Positions 8,956 through 17,273 of a DNA stretch of 64,000 bases are shown piece by piece (the stretch's first letter is position 1; every line of letters begins with the position of its first letter). Source of the stretch: Halobacillus sp. Marseille-Q1614 (lineage in GTDB: Bacteria > Bacillota > Bacilli > Bacillales > Halobacillaceae); contig NZ_CADDWH010000001.1 in assembly GCF_902809865.1 (NCBI RefSeq), positions 3,833,652 through 3,897,651 of the forward strand, given 5' to 3'. The translations under genes were made by a program, and so were the position numbers. The notes beneath the pieces are model-generated. The model was not told where the DNA came from, ran no database searches, and worked only from the letters and a program-made list of their open reading frames with translations.

Positions 8956-10401
8956 ATGTTTAGTAACCAACAAGAGTTGATTTTAATTTCGATCATAGGG
9001 ATTTATTTTGTTTTCTTATTCGCACTATCACTAGTTATTAACAGGAACATTAAAACATATGACGATTATAATGTTGCCGGCCGTTCGACTAAACTTATGC
9101 CTCTTATCTTGACATTTGTAGGCACGGCTATAGGCGGGTCGATCTTGCTCGGTTACATGACAAATGGGTATACCGATGGAATGGGGCAGCAGTGGCTCGC
9201 TATTGGGTTTACCTTAACTTCGATCGTGATTGCAGCTTTTTTATTAAAGCGCATTCGTTTACTTGGCGAGAAATATAACATGGTCACATTAGGCGACTTT
9301 ACCGCTTTGCGCTATGGAGAAGGGGCCAGGGTGCCGACAGTGATTAGTATTCTTTGTGCTTATTCTGCCATAACAGGCATGCAGTTTGTCGCCATAGCTA
9401 CCATTTTAAAGCTGACCATAGGATTAGGAATGACCACAGGAATAGTCATCAGCTGGGTGCTGTTAACATTGAAGACGTACTTTGGCGGACTCAAATCGGT
9501 TATGGTGCAGGATGCTATTCATGGCACTATACAAACGGTTGGTATTTTCTTTTTGTTCATTGTTGTACTGTTTTTGGTCGGAGATTGGGGTTCACTTGCA
9601 GAAAATGCTAGAGGGGCAGAAGGCGGAAATATGCTGAGCATCTTCAACATCAGCCCTTCGGAATTTTGGGTTTATATGCTTACGATAGGGGCTTATCAAT
9701 TCGTAAGGCAGGATTTGTGGCAGCGTTTTTGGGCAGCAAAGGACATCAAAACGGCCAGTACTGGTTTTTGGGCGGCCATTGTCCTCGGTTTTTTGACAGC
9801 CTCTATAACGATCGTGATTGGATTTCTAGGTCGATATGGGTTGAATATGACTAATATTGATCCAACGTTAATTTATTATGAAATTATAGGGCTGGTTTTG
9901 CCATTTCCATTAGTTATTATCATGCTGATTGCCTTATTAGCTACCGTTATTTCTTGTGCCGATTCATTTTTCCTTGCCGCGTCTTCCTCCATTGTAAATG
10001 ATATTATCAAACCGAGAATAGGGAACATTAGGGATCAAAAGATGTTAACCTACAGCAGGATGTCCGTAGTCATTGTGTCGATCATATCCTTACTGCTGGC
10101 TCTCTATATCCCTCAACTTGTCACGCTGTGGATCACTGGAACGGCCATGCTCGTTTCTGGTCTGCTGGCTCCGGTATTATTCGGGTTATTCTGGAAGCGG
10201 ACAACTAAAATGGCGGGGCTCTCTGCCATGTGGGCAGGACTGATTGTTGCAGTATTTTGGCAGGCTGCAGGACATCCCTACGGTTTACATCCGGTTTTCA
10301 TCGGATTACCTTTATCCATTATCATCCTTGTTGGAGTAACTTTATTATCTAAGCGTGAAAATGAAAATGCGATGTATGAAGAGTTAAAGAAGTCTGGTTA
10401 A
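8956..10401 (+). CDS. sodium:solute symporter (SSS family)
   Basis: A 481-residue membrane protein with about 13 hydrophobic helices and the SSS-family opening, where YDDYNVAGRS precedes the first long loop and GTAIGGSILLGY forms a helix break. A conserved SCADSFFLAASS stretch in a later helix fits the sodium site. It would import an organic solute with sodium, which fits a salt-adapted host. It is third in the operon, 19 bp after the amidohydrolase, so it probably takes up the substrate of the two enzymes. There is no clear terminator right after it; 10402-10640 is otherwise featureless. Confidence 0.88.
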   Translation: MFSNQQELILISIIGIYFVFLFALSLVINRNIKTYDDYNVAGRSTKLMPLILTFVGTAIGGSILLGYMTNGYTDGMGQQWLAIGFTLTSIVIAAFLLKRIRLLGEKYNMVTLGDFTALRYGEGARVPTVISILCAYSAITGMQFVAIATILKLTIGLGMTTGIVISWVLLTLKTYFGGLKSVMVQDAIHGTIQTVGIFFLFIVVLFLVGDWGSLAENARGAEGGNMLSIFNISPSEFWVYMLTIGAYQFVRQDLWQRFWAAKDIKTASTGFWAAIVLGFLTASITIVIGFLGRYGLNMTNIDPTLIYYEIIGLVLPFPLVIIMLIALLATVISCADSFFLAASSSIVNDIIKPRIGNIRDQKMLTYSRMSVVIVSIISLLLALYIPQLVTLWITGTAMLVSGLLAPVLFGLFWKRTTKMAGLSAMWAGLIVAVFWQAAGHPYGLHPVFIGLPLSIIILVGVTLLSKRENENAMYEELKKSG

Positions 10402-10674
10402 TCTCTTCGCTGAACCAATGGATAAATGGCGTCTCATGTAGTGATCTTGGTTATCTAAAAAGAAAAGGTATCCACCCTTCCTGCGTTACTGACCATACCA
10501 GTTTTTTCATCAACCACAATGACGGGTAGTTCTTAAGCTAGGAACAAATCTATGGCATTCGGCCACGAATATTTAAGTTCATATTGTTAAATTGTGAGTA
10601 ATGTACTTAAGTGAACAGGTTAGGTTCCTTCAAGACTATTGTGTATTTATTATAGAAAAGGAGATGGTATTTAC

Positions 10675-11151
10675 ATGGCAACCCTCCATTTAATGGTCGG
10701 TCTCCCCTGTAGTGGTAAGACTACCCTTGCAAGGGAACTTGAAAAAAAATATTCCGCACTTCGACTTACTCCCGATGAATGGCATACGCGATTAGGTCAT
10801 GATTTCGGGTGTAATATGACGGATTCGGATGAGGCCGTACACAGTGCTAGACACGAAGCAGTGGAATCTTTGATGTGGGATGTTGCAGATAGAGTTTTAG
10901 TTCTTGGTGTAGATGTTATTCTTGATTTTGGATTCTGGGCTAAAAGTGAGCGGGACGAGTTTCGTTCTCGTGCAAAGGAACTGGGAGCTGACTTTAAAAT
11001 CCATTTTAATGATCTATCAGAAGAGGAGTTATTGGAACGTTTACGAATTAGAAATGCTAAGAAACCAGATTCGACTATTGTTATTCCCGAAGCTAAACTT
11101 AAAGAGTGGATACAAATCTTTGAGCCCCCTTCGCCAGAGGAGCTTGAGTAA
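10675..11151 (+). CDS. P-loop ATP-binding protein (AAA_33 / small kinase type)
   Basis: A 158-residue protein with a perfect Walker A motif, GLPCSGKTTLA, at the N-terminus, followed by a polar lid-like stretch and an ILDFGFW segment. It is like the small nucleoside- and antibiotic-kinase-type P-loop proteins (AAA_33, zeta-toxin and chloramphenicol phosphotransferase relatives). The phosphate acceptor is unknown. The ATG at 10675 is chosen because AAGGAG lies 11 bases upstream and the Walker strand begins within a few residues; an upstream in-frame extension to about 10639 has no ribosome site. Confidence 0.75.
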   Translation: MATLHLMVGLPCSGKTTLARELEKKYSALRLTPDEWHTRLGHDFGCNMTDSDEAVHSARHEAVESLMWDVADRVLVLGVDVILDFGFWAKSERDEFRSRAKELGADFKIHFNDLSEEELLERLRIRNAKKPDSTIVIPEAKLKEWIQIFEPPSPEELE

Positions 11152-11175
11152 TAATTGAAAATATAGTATATGGGG

Positions 11176-11205
11176 GCGATTGTTCTATATGGACGATCGC
11201 TTTTT
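11176..11205 (+). terminator. Rho-independent terminator
   Basis: GCGATTGT (11176-11183) pairs with ACGATCGC (11193-11200), one G-U pair, followed by TTTTT. Confidence 0.8.
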
Positions 11206-11379
11206 CACTAACGTAGCTTTTTAGATTAAGATAGAATGGCTTCAAATGATACCTTAGCCTCAAAAGGTAATACTGTTTTGTTACTGAATAAAGGAATAGG
11301 ATTATCTTTGTTAAGTTTGATCTTAGTTAAACACCTATGAAACTTGTAATGATGGGCTTTTTGACGAAAAGTTTTATCC

Positions 11380-11443
11380 TTGACAATTCACGCTATTATG
11401 TATTACTATATACCAGTAATAAGTATTACTTAATATCAGTAAC
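11380..11443 (+). promoter_or_regulatory. promoter with two overlapping operator dyads before the PadR gene
   Basis: TTGACA (11380-11385) and TACTAT (11404-11409) are 18 bases apart. A dyad, TATTACT (11401-11407) with AGTAATA (11415-11421), lies over the -10 box. A second, TTACT (11426-11430) with AGTAA (11438-11442), has the same 7-base spacing one turn-pair (23 bp) downstream. This fits autorepression by the PadR protein encoded next. Confidence 0.65.
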
Positions 11444-11499
11444 ACACAATACCTGTAATACAGAGTACTGAAAAAAGCAAAATACAAATGGAGGTAAAA

Positions 11500-11829
11500 A
11501 TGAGCAATTTTAGAGAAATGATGAAAGGGGTGCTGGAGGGGTGTGTGCTTGAGATCATCAGCCGTGGCGAAACTTACGGTTATGAAATCACTCAACAGCT
11601 GCGAGAACTTGGCTTCACGGATGTGGTTGAAGGCACAGTTTATACGATTACCATGCGGCTTGAGAAAAACAATCTGGTGGATATCGAGAAAAAGCCATCC
11701 ACTATGGGACCACCGAGAAAATTTTACACACTCAACGCAGCAGGCCAAGAGCACCTTGAAATATTTTGGGGGAAATGGGAATTTGTCTCAAGTAAAATTA
11801 ACGAACTAAAAAAGGAAAAGGAGAAATGA
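11500..11829 (+). CDS. PadR family transcriptional regulator
   Basis: A 109-residue winged-helix repressor. The N-terminal part shows [12 protein letters not shown], then GETYGYEIT for the recognition region, and [17 protein letters not shown], the typical PadR wing block; the tail is charged and helical for dimer formation. The ATG at 11500 follows GGAGG (11490-11494); an ATG at 11488 in the same frame lies inside the ribosome site and is rejected. It overlaps the next gene's start region (TGATATG), so both are translated together. PadR/DUF1048 pairs are common in Firmicutes; ligands are often antimicrobial or phenolic compounds. Confidence 0.9.
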   Translation: MSNFREMMKGVLEGCVLEIISRGETYGYEITQQLRELGFTDVVEGTVYTITMRLEKNNLVDIEKKPSTMGPPRKFYTLNAAGQEHLEIFWGKWEFVSSKINELKKEKEK

Positions 11830-11830
11830 T

Positions 11831-12175
11831 ATGAGTATTTTTGAGAAAATTATCGGTAGTCTGAATGACAAGCGGGAATGGAAAGCGATGGAGGCGCGTG
11901 CGAAGGCACTTCCAAGTGATTATTACAATGCTTACAAAGCGATCCAAAAGTATATGTGGACCACTGGTGGTCCTTCTGACTGGAAGGACATAAGCCGTAT
12001 CTTTGGCGGCATTCTCGATCTCTTCGAGGAAGGTGCAGCGGAAGGTAAGAAAGTTACTGACCTCACAGGTGAGGATGTGGCCGCTTTTTGCGACGATCTA
12101 TTGAAAGACGAGAAAACCTGGAAAGACAAGTATCGCGAGAAATTGAACGATTCGATTCGTCGGGAGCTAAGCTAA
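11831..12175 (+). CDS. DUF1048 family protein
   Basis: A 114-residue helical, highly charged protein of the DUF1048 family. It starts 1 bp after the PadR stop. Conserved features include a central YMWTTGG segment, a [14 protein letters not shown] helix and VAAFCDDLL near the end. The function is unknown. The steady linkage with PadR genes suggests it acts in the same response, perhaps as a modulator. No membrane segment is present. Confidence 0.87.
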   Translation: MSIFEKIIGSLNDKREWKAMEARAKALPSDYYNAYKAIQKYMWTTGGPSDWKDISRIFGGILDLFEEGAAEGKKVTDLTGEDVAAFCDDLLKDEKTWKDKYREKLNDSIRRELS

Positions 12176-12325
12176 ATCCCTGGGGTTTTGTATGGCAGCT
12201 TTCACTGCCTTAAAAATATCGTTCGAGTTGCTTTATACTAGTACCATTACCGATTTCGATTGTGAAGATTTGAAAGATAATATCATGAAGCGTTGGAAAA
12301 AACGAAAATTTGATAATTGATATAG

Positions 12326-12376
12326 ACTGAATAGCGGGTTATGAAAGAGAATGGCCGCCATTACTATTCAGTTTTA
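12326..12376 (+). terminator. probable terminator after the PadR operon
   Basis: ACTGAATAG (12326-12334) pairs with CTATTCAGT (12364-12372), with a long loop, followed by TTTTATTTTT. Confidence 0.55.
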
Positions 12377-12443
12377 TTTTTAATTCGGTAGTAAGTTATA
12401 CAGAATATCAGTAATGCTAAGTAGAGAGCTATTGGAAATCTAG

Positions 12444-12596
12444 CTCCGCAAGGCACTCGACCGGATGATTACTCCGCTTAGACGAGCAAGTATCAATAAA
12501 ATCATTCATCCGCATCAATTGAGGCATAGCTGTGCTAACCAACCATTTGATGGCTCATATCTACTTGAAAATTTCTATATTTCGACAGCCGCTTTC
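12444..12596 (+). pseudogene. fragment of a phage-type tyrosine recombinase (integrase)
   Basis: The frame reads LRKALDRMITPLRR, then INKIIHPHQLRHSCAN, where HPHQLRHS is the box II signature of tyrosine recombinases (the H-x-x-R pair). A TAG at 12441 closes the frame upstream, and the similarity ends by about 12596, so neither the first catalytic arginine nor the C-terminal tyrosine is present. It is a scar of an integrated element. No repeat that could be an attachment site was found next to it. Confidence 0.6.
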
Positions 12597-12667
12597 GACA
12601 CTTATTTCCTCTTTTCCGGGAGTATAATATTTCCATGCCAACTAAGGGAAGTAATGGAGGAAAGAGA

Positions 12668-13414
12668 ATGCAGCTAAGAAAAATCGCGTTTGTATTGGGG
12701 ATTTTGGGATTGAGTTTATGTTTTATGGTAAAGCCGGCGGAGGCCGCACAGAACGAAGCAATTATTATTAACAAAAGTAACAACCAACTGGCTTTTTATG
12801 AAAAAGGTACACTTGTGAAAGTATTACCTGTAGCCACGGGAAGAACGAAAAGTTTAACGCCGGAAGGGAAATTTTCTCTAGTGAATAAGGTTAAAAACAG
12901 GCCATGGTATAAAGGAAATATCTCAGGTGGTGATCCACGGAATCCATTAGGTGCAAGATGGCTCGGGCTCAAAGTACCGGGAGACTGGGGACATACTTCA
13001 GGAAATATTTATGGAGTACATGGAACCAATAACCCGTCCTCGATTGGAACTTACGCGTCCAACGGCTGTATTCGAATGTATAATAAAGATGTCATCTGGC
13101 TGTATGACCGGGCGGATCATAACATTCCGGTCTATATTACAAGCGCTTCCTCATCATTCCCGGCGTTAGCACAAAAATTTGGGGTTGCCAAAGCCCAAAA
13201 AGCAGTCGCAGGATATGAAACCTTTAACGTCAACTTAAGGTATGGCAGTAAAGGAGATGCAGTGAAAATTCTACAGAGAAAACTCAGCATTACGGCTGAT
13301 GGGTCCTTTGGGCCGCAGACCTTAAGCGCTGTAAAGAAGTTTCAAAAGTCAAAAGGGTTAGTGGCTGATGGTATTGTAGGGCCTAAAACAAGGAAAGCAT
13401 TATTCAGTAAATAA
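12668..13414 (+). CDS. L,D-transpeptidase with C-terminal peptidoglycan-binding domain
   Basis: A 248-residue secreted wall enzyme. Residues 1-27 are a signal peptide (QLRKIAFVLGILGLSL, cut after AEA). The YkuD catalytic domain follows, with VHGTNNPSSIG and the active-site cysteine in SNGCIRM. A C-terminal PG_binding_1 domain (GSKGDAVKILQRKL, ADGIVGPKTRKAL) anchors it to the wall. It makes or edits 3-3 cross-links in peptidoglycan and is often linked to sporulation. The start ATG is 7 bases after GGAGG (12656-12660); a TATAAT box lies at 12623. It stands alone. Confidence 0.93.
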   Translation: MQLRKIAFVLGILGLSLCFMVKPAEAAQNEAIIINKSNNQLAFYEKGTLVKVLPVATGRTKSLTPEGKFSLVNKVKNRPWYKGNISGGDPRNPLGARWLGLKVPGDWGHTSGNIYGVHGTNNPSSIGTYASNGCIRMYNKDVIWLYDRADHNIPVYITSASSSFPALAQKFGVAKAQKAVAGYETFNVNLRYGSKGDAVKILQRKLSITADGSFGPQTLSAVKKFQKSKGLVADGIVGPKTRKALFSK

Positions 13415-13462
13415 TCAAAGGAATCCAAAAAATAGAACCTGGGAAAGCTCTCCCTGAACGAT

Positions 13463-13508
13463 ACCCCGAATGAAGGACATATTTAAAAAAAATGTCTATA
13501 TTCGGGGT
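13463..13508 (+). terminator. hairpin after the L,D-transpeptidase gene
   Basis: ACCCCGAAT (13463-13471) pairs with ATTCGGGGT (13500-13508), and inner GGACAT/ATGTCT extends the arm. There is no T-run after it, so its terminator role is uncertain. The rest of 13415-13712 is empty. Confidence 0.45.
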
Positions 13509-13712
13509 TATGTGTGTTCAAGAACTCGAATATCCCTTTATAATCTTGAAATCTAGTCCATGAATCGGGGCGAATATCCAATAAAGGGTAGTCGCTTTTA
13601 TTCGAGCTTTACTTACCAATCCTTGCTAAACTGAAATAATCAAAGCTGCAAAGATAAAGAGGGCTATAATGCAGCTAAGACTCATGATCTGTAATAAAAT
13701 AGGTTCCATTAT

Positions 13713-13738
13713 AAAAAGCTGCCCAAATGTGAGCAGCT
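13713..13738 (-). terminator. Rho-independent terminator of the VOC protein gene
   Basis: On the minus strand AGCTGC...GCAGCT (13738-13718) forms a 6-bp stem followed by TTTTTAT, 37 bp after the stop of the VOC gene. Confidence 0.65.
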
Positions 13739-13774
13739 AAATATGCAAGACAGAAGATTCTATATGGAAATAAT

Positions 13775-14143
13775 TTAGTTATGTACTTGAAGTTTGTTTC
13801 CATTCGGGTCATAAAAGTAAAAAAACTGATGCCCTTCATCTTCCTCTATGGATTCTACTTTTACATCTTGACTAACTAAATATTCGTAGAGCTCCTTAAT
13901 ACTTGAAGTGGTGAAACCGACAGAAAACTCAGGTTGACCATCTTTGAGAAAATGCCCTCGGGAGTCCTTGTCGGCTTCTACTAATACTAATAGTGGGCCT
14001 GATTCAAGTTCGTAAACAGCTAAGTCACCTCTGTTAAATCTTAATTTCAACTTTAAACATTCTGAATACCATGAAACTGATTCACTAAGGCCGACGACTG
14101 GTATTCTGAAATAATGGATACCATTGAATAAAGAATCACTCAT
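13775..14143 (-). CDS. VOC family (glyoxalase/bleomycin-resistance fold) protein
   Basis: A 122-residue single-module protein with the beta-alpha-beta-beta-beta layout of the vicinal oxygen chelate superfamily. It opens with the HYFRIPVVGLSESVSWYSECL segment (a first strand then helix) and closes with FYFYDPNGNKLQVHN, whose DPNGN turn and last strand are typical. Metal ligands could be the early His and the late Glu/Asp, but they are not certain. Members act as dioxygenases, isomerases or drug-binding proteins. The ATG at 14143 follows AGGAGGAAG. It is not in an operon. Confidence 0.82.
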   Translation of the reverse strand: MSDSLFNGIHYFRIPVVGLSESVSWYSECLKLKLRFNRGDLAVYELESGPLLVLVEADKDSRGHFLKDGQPEFSVGFTTSSIKELYEYLVSQDVKVESIEEDEGHQFFYFYDPNGNKLQVHN

Positions 14144-14413
14144 GTTCTTCCTCCTTTAGTAAATATCACCATAATATATTTCGTTCATTTTTCTTGAAAT
14201 CCTTTATTTTATTAAATATTTAGAAGCTAGCTTTATTGTAAATTTTTAAAATAATTTGTTACATCTCTCGAAACTGAGTCTTCAACTATAGGGGGCGATT
14301 ATTCAAGAAGTCTATTAACTCCTGCTTTGACCATAGAAGAGGAATCAAAATAATTTTTGAATGATATAATAGGAGAACAATTAATCAAATACACATGAAA
14401 GGGAGGATGTAAC

Positions 14414-14791
14414 ATGACCAAACATAAGATCTATACAATGAGTGTATCAAAGGTCTATCCCCATTATGTTGCGAAGGCGGAGAAAAAAGGGCGTACGAAA
14501 ACAGAAGTCGATGAAATTATCCGCTGGTTGACAGGGTATAGCCAGGTAGAGTTAGAAACACAATTGGAAAAGCAGACAGACTTTGAGACCTTCTTTGCGG
14601 AAGCTCCCCAGCTGAACCCTTCACGGAATTTGATCAAAGGTGTCATCTGTGGTGTCCGAGTGGAAGACATTGAAGAACCAACTATGCAGGAAATTCGCTA
14701 TTTGGACAAGCTGATTGATGAGTTAGCAAAGGGAAAAGCAATGGAGAAGATTTTGCGGAAAAACCAAGAAGCTTATCCGAATAAAGGATAA
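14414..14791 (+). CDS. DUF2200 family protein
   Basis: A 125-residue soluble protein that matches the DUF2200 family along its whole length: [22 protein letters not shown] near the start, [11 protein letters not shown], then a central [21 protein letters not shown] block and a helical end. The function is unknown. The ATG at 14414 follows GGAGGATGTAAC. The stop codon lies inside the stem of its own terminator. Confidence 0.88.
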   Translation: MTKHKIYTMSVSKVYPHYVAKAEKKGRTKTEVDEIIRWLTGYSQVELETQLEKQTDFETFFAEAPQLNPSRNLIKGVICGVRVEDIEEPTMQEIRYLDKLIDELAKGKAMEKILRKNQEAYPNKG

Positions 14792-14803
14792 GCTTCTTTT
14801 TTT
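14767..14803 (+). terminator. Rho-independent terminator overlapping the DUF2200 gene end
   Basis: AGAAGCTTATCC (14767-14778) pairs with GGATAAGCTTCT (14786-14797), followed by seven Ts from 14797. The coding sequence runs through the stem. Confidence 0.88.
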
Positions 14804-15044
14804 GATTGTCTAGGAAATTATAAAATTTCAAGCTGTGGATAGATATGATTAAAAGAGCAGCATCCAGCTCCCAGACACTCCCGTCATAAGCAATCCGCCC
14901 TGCGAAAAAGGCCGCGCCTTCCTTATGCGCTTCGTGTCAACCAGGGCGCTTTAAGCCTTTGTTCTTTCTATTGATCTACATCCATATAACGGTTTAAGCT
15001 TTTCCGTATACCCATGCCAAAGTTGGAAAAACCTCGGGATTATG

Positions 15045-15794
15045 TTAATCGATAATATGGATTCTTTGTTTCTCGTACAACTCTTTAATATCCGGTTTTA
15101 GTTGTTCTGTTATTAAGTAAGTCAAATGATCTGTTGGACAAACGATATGGTTAGAAATCGTATCTAACTTATCTTTAGTTACCATTCCCAGAATTTCAGT
15201 AGAAATAGATGCCATTTTTCGTTTTACTAAGGCTTCCGACAAACTCGGAACACTTATTCCTATTTGAGGATCAATTTTATAAATACCCATTATATATAAA
15301 TCTGCCCTCATTGTAGTTAATGCTTCAAAGGTATCAATCCCCAAATTCACCATGGACTGCTTAAATAAGGTTCCTCCAATCATAATGACTTCAACATCTT
15401 TATGATTAGTAAGTGCCATCGCAATAGGAGGACTGTTCGTTATCACAGTGCCCTTTAGAGACAAGGGCAGCTGATGTACCAATTGTAAGTTAGTCGTCCC
15501 CCCATCGATTAATAGGACCATATCGTCTTTAATAAGATCTAAGGCCTTGGTAGCCAGATTCAATTTAGTTTCATTATAAATTCCCTGCCTCGTTGAAAAG
15601 TCTTCGACTGGAGGTCCTTTTCGCAGCGCCCCGCTATGTACTCTTTTAATAACACCTTGGTTATCTAACTCTTTTAAGTCTCTTCTAATCGTATCTTCTG
15701 AAACGGATAGTCGTTTGCTTAAATCGCTTGCAATCACTTTGTGTTCCTCATTTAGAATATCAACAATTCTTTCCTGGCGTTCTTGTTTAAGCAT
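15045..15794 (-). CDS. DeoR family transcriptional regulator of the hexitol PTS operon
   Basis: A 249-residue DeoR/GlpR-type repressor. Residues 1-57 form the winged helix: LKQERQERIVDILNEEHKV, then LSVSEDTIRRDLKELDNQG as recognition helix. The C-terminal sugar-phosphate-sensing domain shows DGGTTNLQLVHQLP and the VITNSPPIA and IMIGGTL strands. It is divergent from the hexitol operon, and the shared 170-bp region carries phased repeats that are probably its operator. The effector is probably a hexulose phosphate of that pathway (inference). Confidence 0.9.
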   Translation of the reverse strand: MLKQERQERIVDILNEEHKVIASDLSKRLSVSEDTIRRDLKELDNQGVIKRVHSGALRKGPPVEDFSTRQGIYNETKLNLATKALDLIKDDMVLLIDGGTTNLQLVHQLPLSLKGTVITNSPPIAMALTNHKDVEVIMIGGTLFKQSMVNLGIDTFEALTTMRADLYIMGIYKIDPQIGISVPSLSEALVKRKMASISTEILGMVTKDKLDTISNHIVCPTDHLTYLITEQLKPDIKELYEKQRIHIID

Positions 15795-15859
15795 AAACGT
15801 ATGACTCCTCTTATCATTTCTTAAATTATATCACATCTTATCCTTTGAAAAAAAGGTAA

Positions 15860-15926
15860 ACATGCAAAAAGATGCAGAAAATCGCAAAAACATGCTTTAC
15901 ATTTTAAGAAACATGCATTAACATGA
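15860..15926. promoter_or_regulatory. phased direct-repeat operator between deoR-type gene and PTS operon
   Basis: ACATGC or close variants start at 15860, 15870 (AGATGC), 15880 (AATCGC) and 15890, an exact 10-bp spacing, and again at 15911 and 15921 (ACATGA). DeoR-family repressors often bind direct repeats spaced by one helical turn. The block lies upstream of the ribosome site (AAGGAGG, 15951-15957) of the epimerase gene. Confidence 0.65.
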
Positions 15927-15964
15927 ATAAAAAGGCATAAAGAAAAATACAAGGAGGCACAAAC

Positions 15965-16681
15965 ATGCAAAAAAAGATTACTATAGCTCCATCCATAATG
16001 TGTGCGGATCTCTGTAATTTAGAAAAAAGCGTGAAAGAAATTGAGAGAGAGGGACTGGATACGTTACACATTGATGTCATCGATGGATCGTTCAGCCCAA
16101 GCATGCCGCTCGGTATCTCAACCATTGAACAATTAAGAAAAATAACGGATATGAAATTTGACGTCCACATTATGTCAAATGACAATGAGTTCTTTATTCA
16201 GGAGATGCTCAAAATAGGTGTCGATCAAATAACCTTCCATATTGAAACCAGTACACATATCGATCGTTATATCAATTTAATTAAAAAGCATGACACCAAG
16301 GTCGGCATTGCGCTTAACCCGGCAACTCCACTATCTGTTCTGGATTATGTGTTACCGCAATGTGACACAGTTTTACTGATGTTGATCAATCCAGGCTTTG
16401 CAACGGATAAGAACGAAGAGCAAGTCTCCTATGCTAAAAAGAAAGTGGAAAATTTATCTGACTTGATAAAATCTAAAGGGCTAGATACCAAAATTGAAGT
16501 GGATGGACGAGTCTCCTTAAATACTATAGCAGGGTTGGTAAACGCTGGTGCAGATACATTAGTGGCTGGCAGCACAAGTTTATTCCATTCTGAAAATAGC
16601 CTGGCAGACAATAAAAAGTTGATAGAAGAACTTATTGTTGAAGGATTACATGAGGAGGCTGAACAATATGAGCAATTATAA
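15965..16681 (+). CDS. ribulose-phosphate 3-epimerase family protein, possibly D-allulose-6-phosphate 3-epimerase
   Basis: A 238-residue TIM barrel of the ribulose-phosphate 3-epimerase family. Visible marks are IAPSIMCADL at the first strand, LHIDVIDGSF with a metal ligand and catalytic Asp, FDVHIMS, ALNPATP, MLINPGF and EVDGRVS with the second catalytic Asp, and VAGSTSLF for phosphate binding. Because it is fused into a hexitol PTS operon, the AlsE activity (D-allulose 6-phosphate to D-fructose 6-phosphate) is more likely than the pentose reaction. First gene of the operon; it overlaps the next gene by 14 bp. Confidence 0.82.
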   Translation: MQKKITIAPSIMCADLCNLEKSVKEIEREGLDTLHIDVIDGSFSPSMPLGISTIEQLRKITDMKFDVHIMSNDNEFFIQEMLKIGVDQITFHIETSTHIDRYINLIKKHDTKVGIALNPATPLSVLDYVLPQCDTVLLMLINPGFATDKNEEQVSYAKKKVENLSDLIKSKGLDTKIEVDGRVSLNTIAGLVNAGADTLVAGSTSLFHSENSLADNKKLIEELIVEGLHEEAEQYEQL

Positions 16682-17228
16682 TAATGCAACTAAAAAAATA
16701 ACAGATGAAATTACAGCGAGTTTAACCAATATCAAAAGCGATGATGTAGATCAATTAATAAATGAGATAAATAAAGCAGAAAAAGTATTTTTCGTAGGTG
16801 TGGGCAGGGTTCTCTTATCCTTAAAAGCCATAGCCAAAAGATTAGCTCATATCGGCATTAACACGTACGTGGTCGGGCAAATCACTGAACCAGCCATTAC
16901 GGATAAGGATTTACTTATTGTGGGATCTGGGAGCGGAGAAACACAATTCCCTTTGATTATCGCAAACAAAGCTAAACAGTTTAATGCCAGAGTTGCCCAT
17001 ATCGGTGCAAATCCGAACAGCTCCATGAGCCAATATTCAGATCTATTTATCAGAATTCCAATAAGCTCAAATGCTGATACTCCTGAAGAAGTCCAATCTG
17101 AGCAGCCGATGAAAAGCTTATTTGAGCAAAGTTTACTGTTATTGGGAGACACTATTGCATTGATGATGGTGAATGAAAAAAATATTGAGCTGCAATCACT
17201 TTGGGAATACCACGCGAATTTAGAATAA
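16668..17228 (+). CDS. SIS domain protein, 6-phospho-3-hexuloisomerase-like
   Basis: A 186-residue sugar isomerase (SIS) domain protein. It has VFFVGVGRVLLSLKAIAKRLAH, the GSGSGET loop that binds the sugar phosphate, and a C-terminal SLFEQSLLLLGDTIALMM helix, which matches the hexuloisomerase (PHI) branch. PHI converts D-arabino-3-hexulose 6-phosphate to fructose 6-phosphate. No hexulose-phosphate synthase lies beside it, so formaldehyde fixation is not indicated. The start ATG at 16668 follows GGAGG (16654-16658); an earlier in-frame start at 16635 has no site. Confidence 0.8.
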   Translation: MSNYNNATKKITDEITASLTNIKSDDVDQLINEINKAEKVFFVGVGRVLLSLKAIAKRLAHIGINTYVVGQITEPAITDKDLLIVGSGSGETQFPLIIANKAKQFNARVAHIGANPNSSMSQYSDLFIRIPISSNADTPEEVQSEQPMKSLFEQSLLLLGDTIALMMVNEKNIELQSLWEYHANLE

Positions 17229-17273
17229 AGTGTTCACAAATGAGGCCCCTTGGCCTGTAAAGGAGGGTTAATT

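Noticed and set aside
12192..12320. 42-codon frame after the DUF1048 gene (ends MKRWKKRKFDN)
   Set aside because: No good ribosome site, no family and a composition that is only partly protein-like; it may be the end of a lost gene but cannot be supported.
16668..17228. Ribulose monophosphate formaldehyde fixation
   Set aside because: A hexuloisomerase is present, but the neighbouring TIM-barrel protein has the epimerase signature (APSIMCADL, HIDVIDG) and not that of hexulose-6-phosphate synthase.
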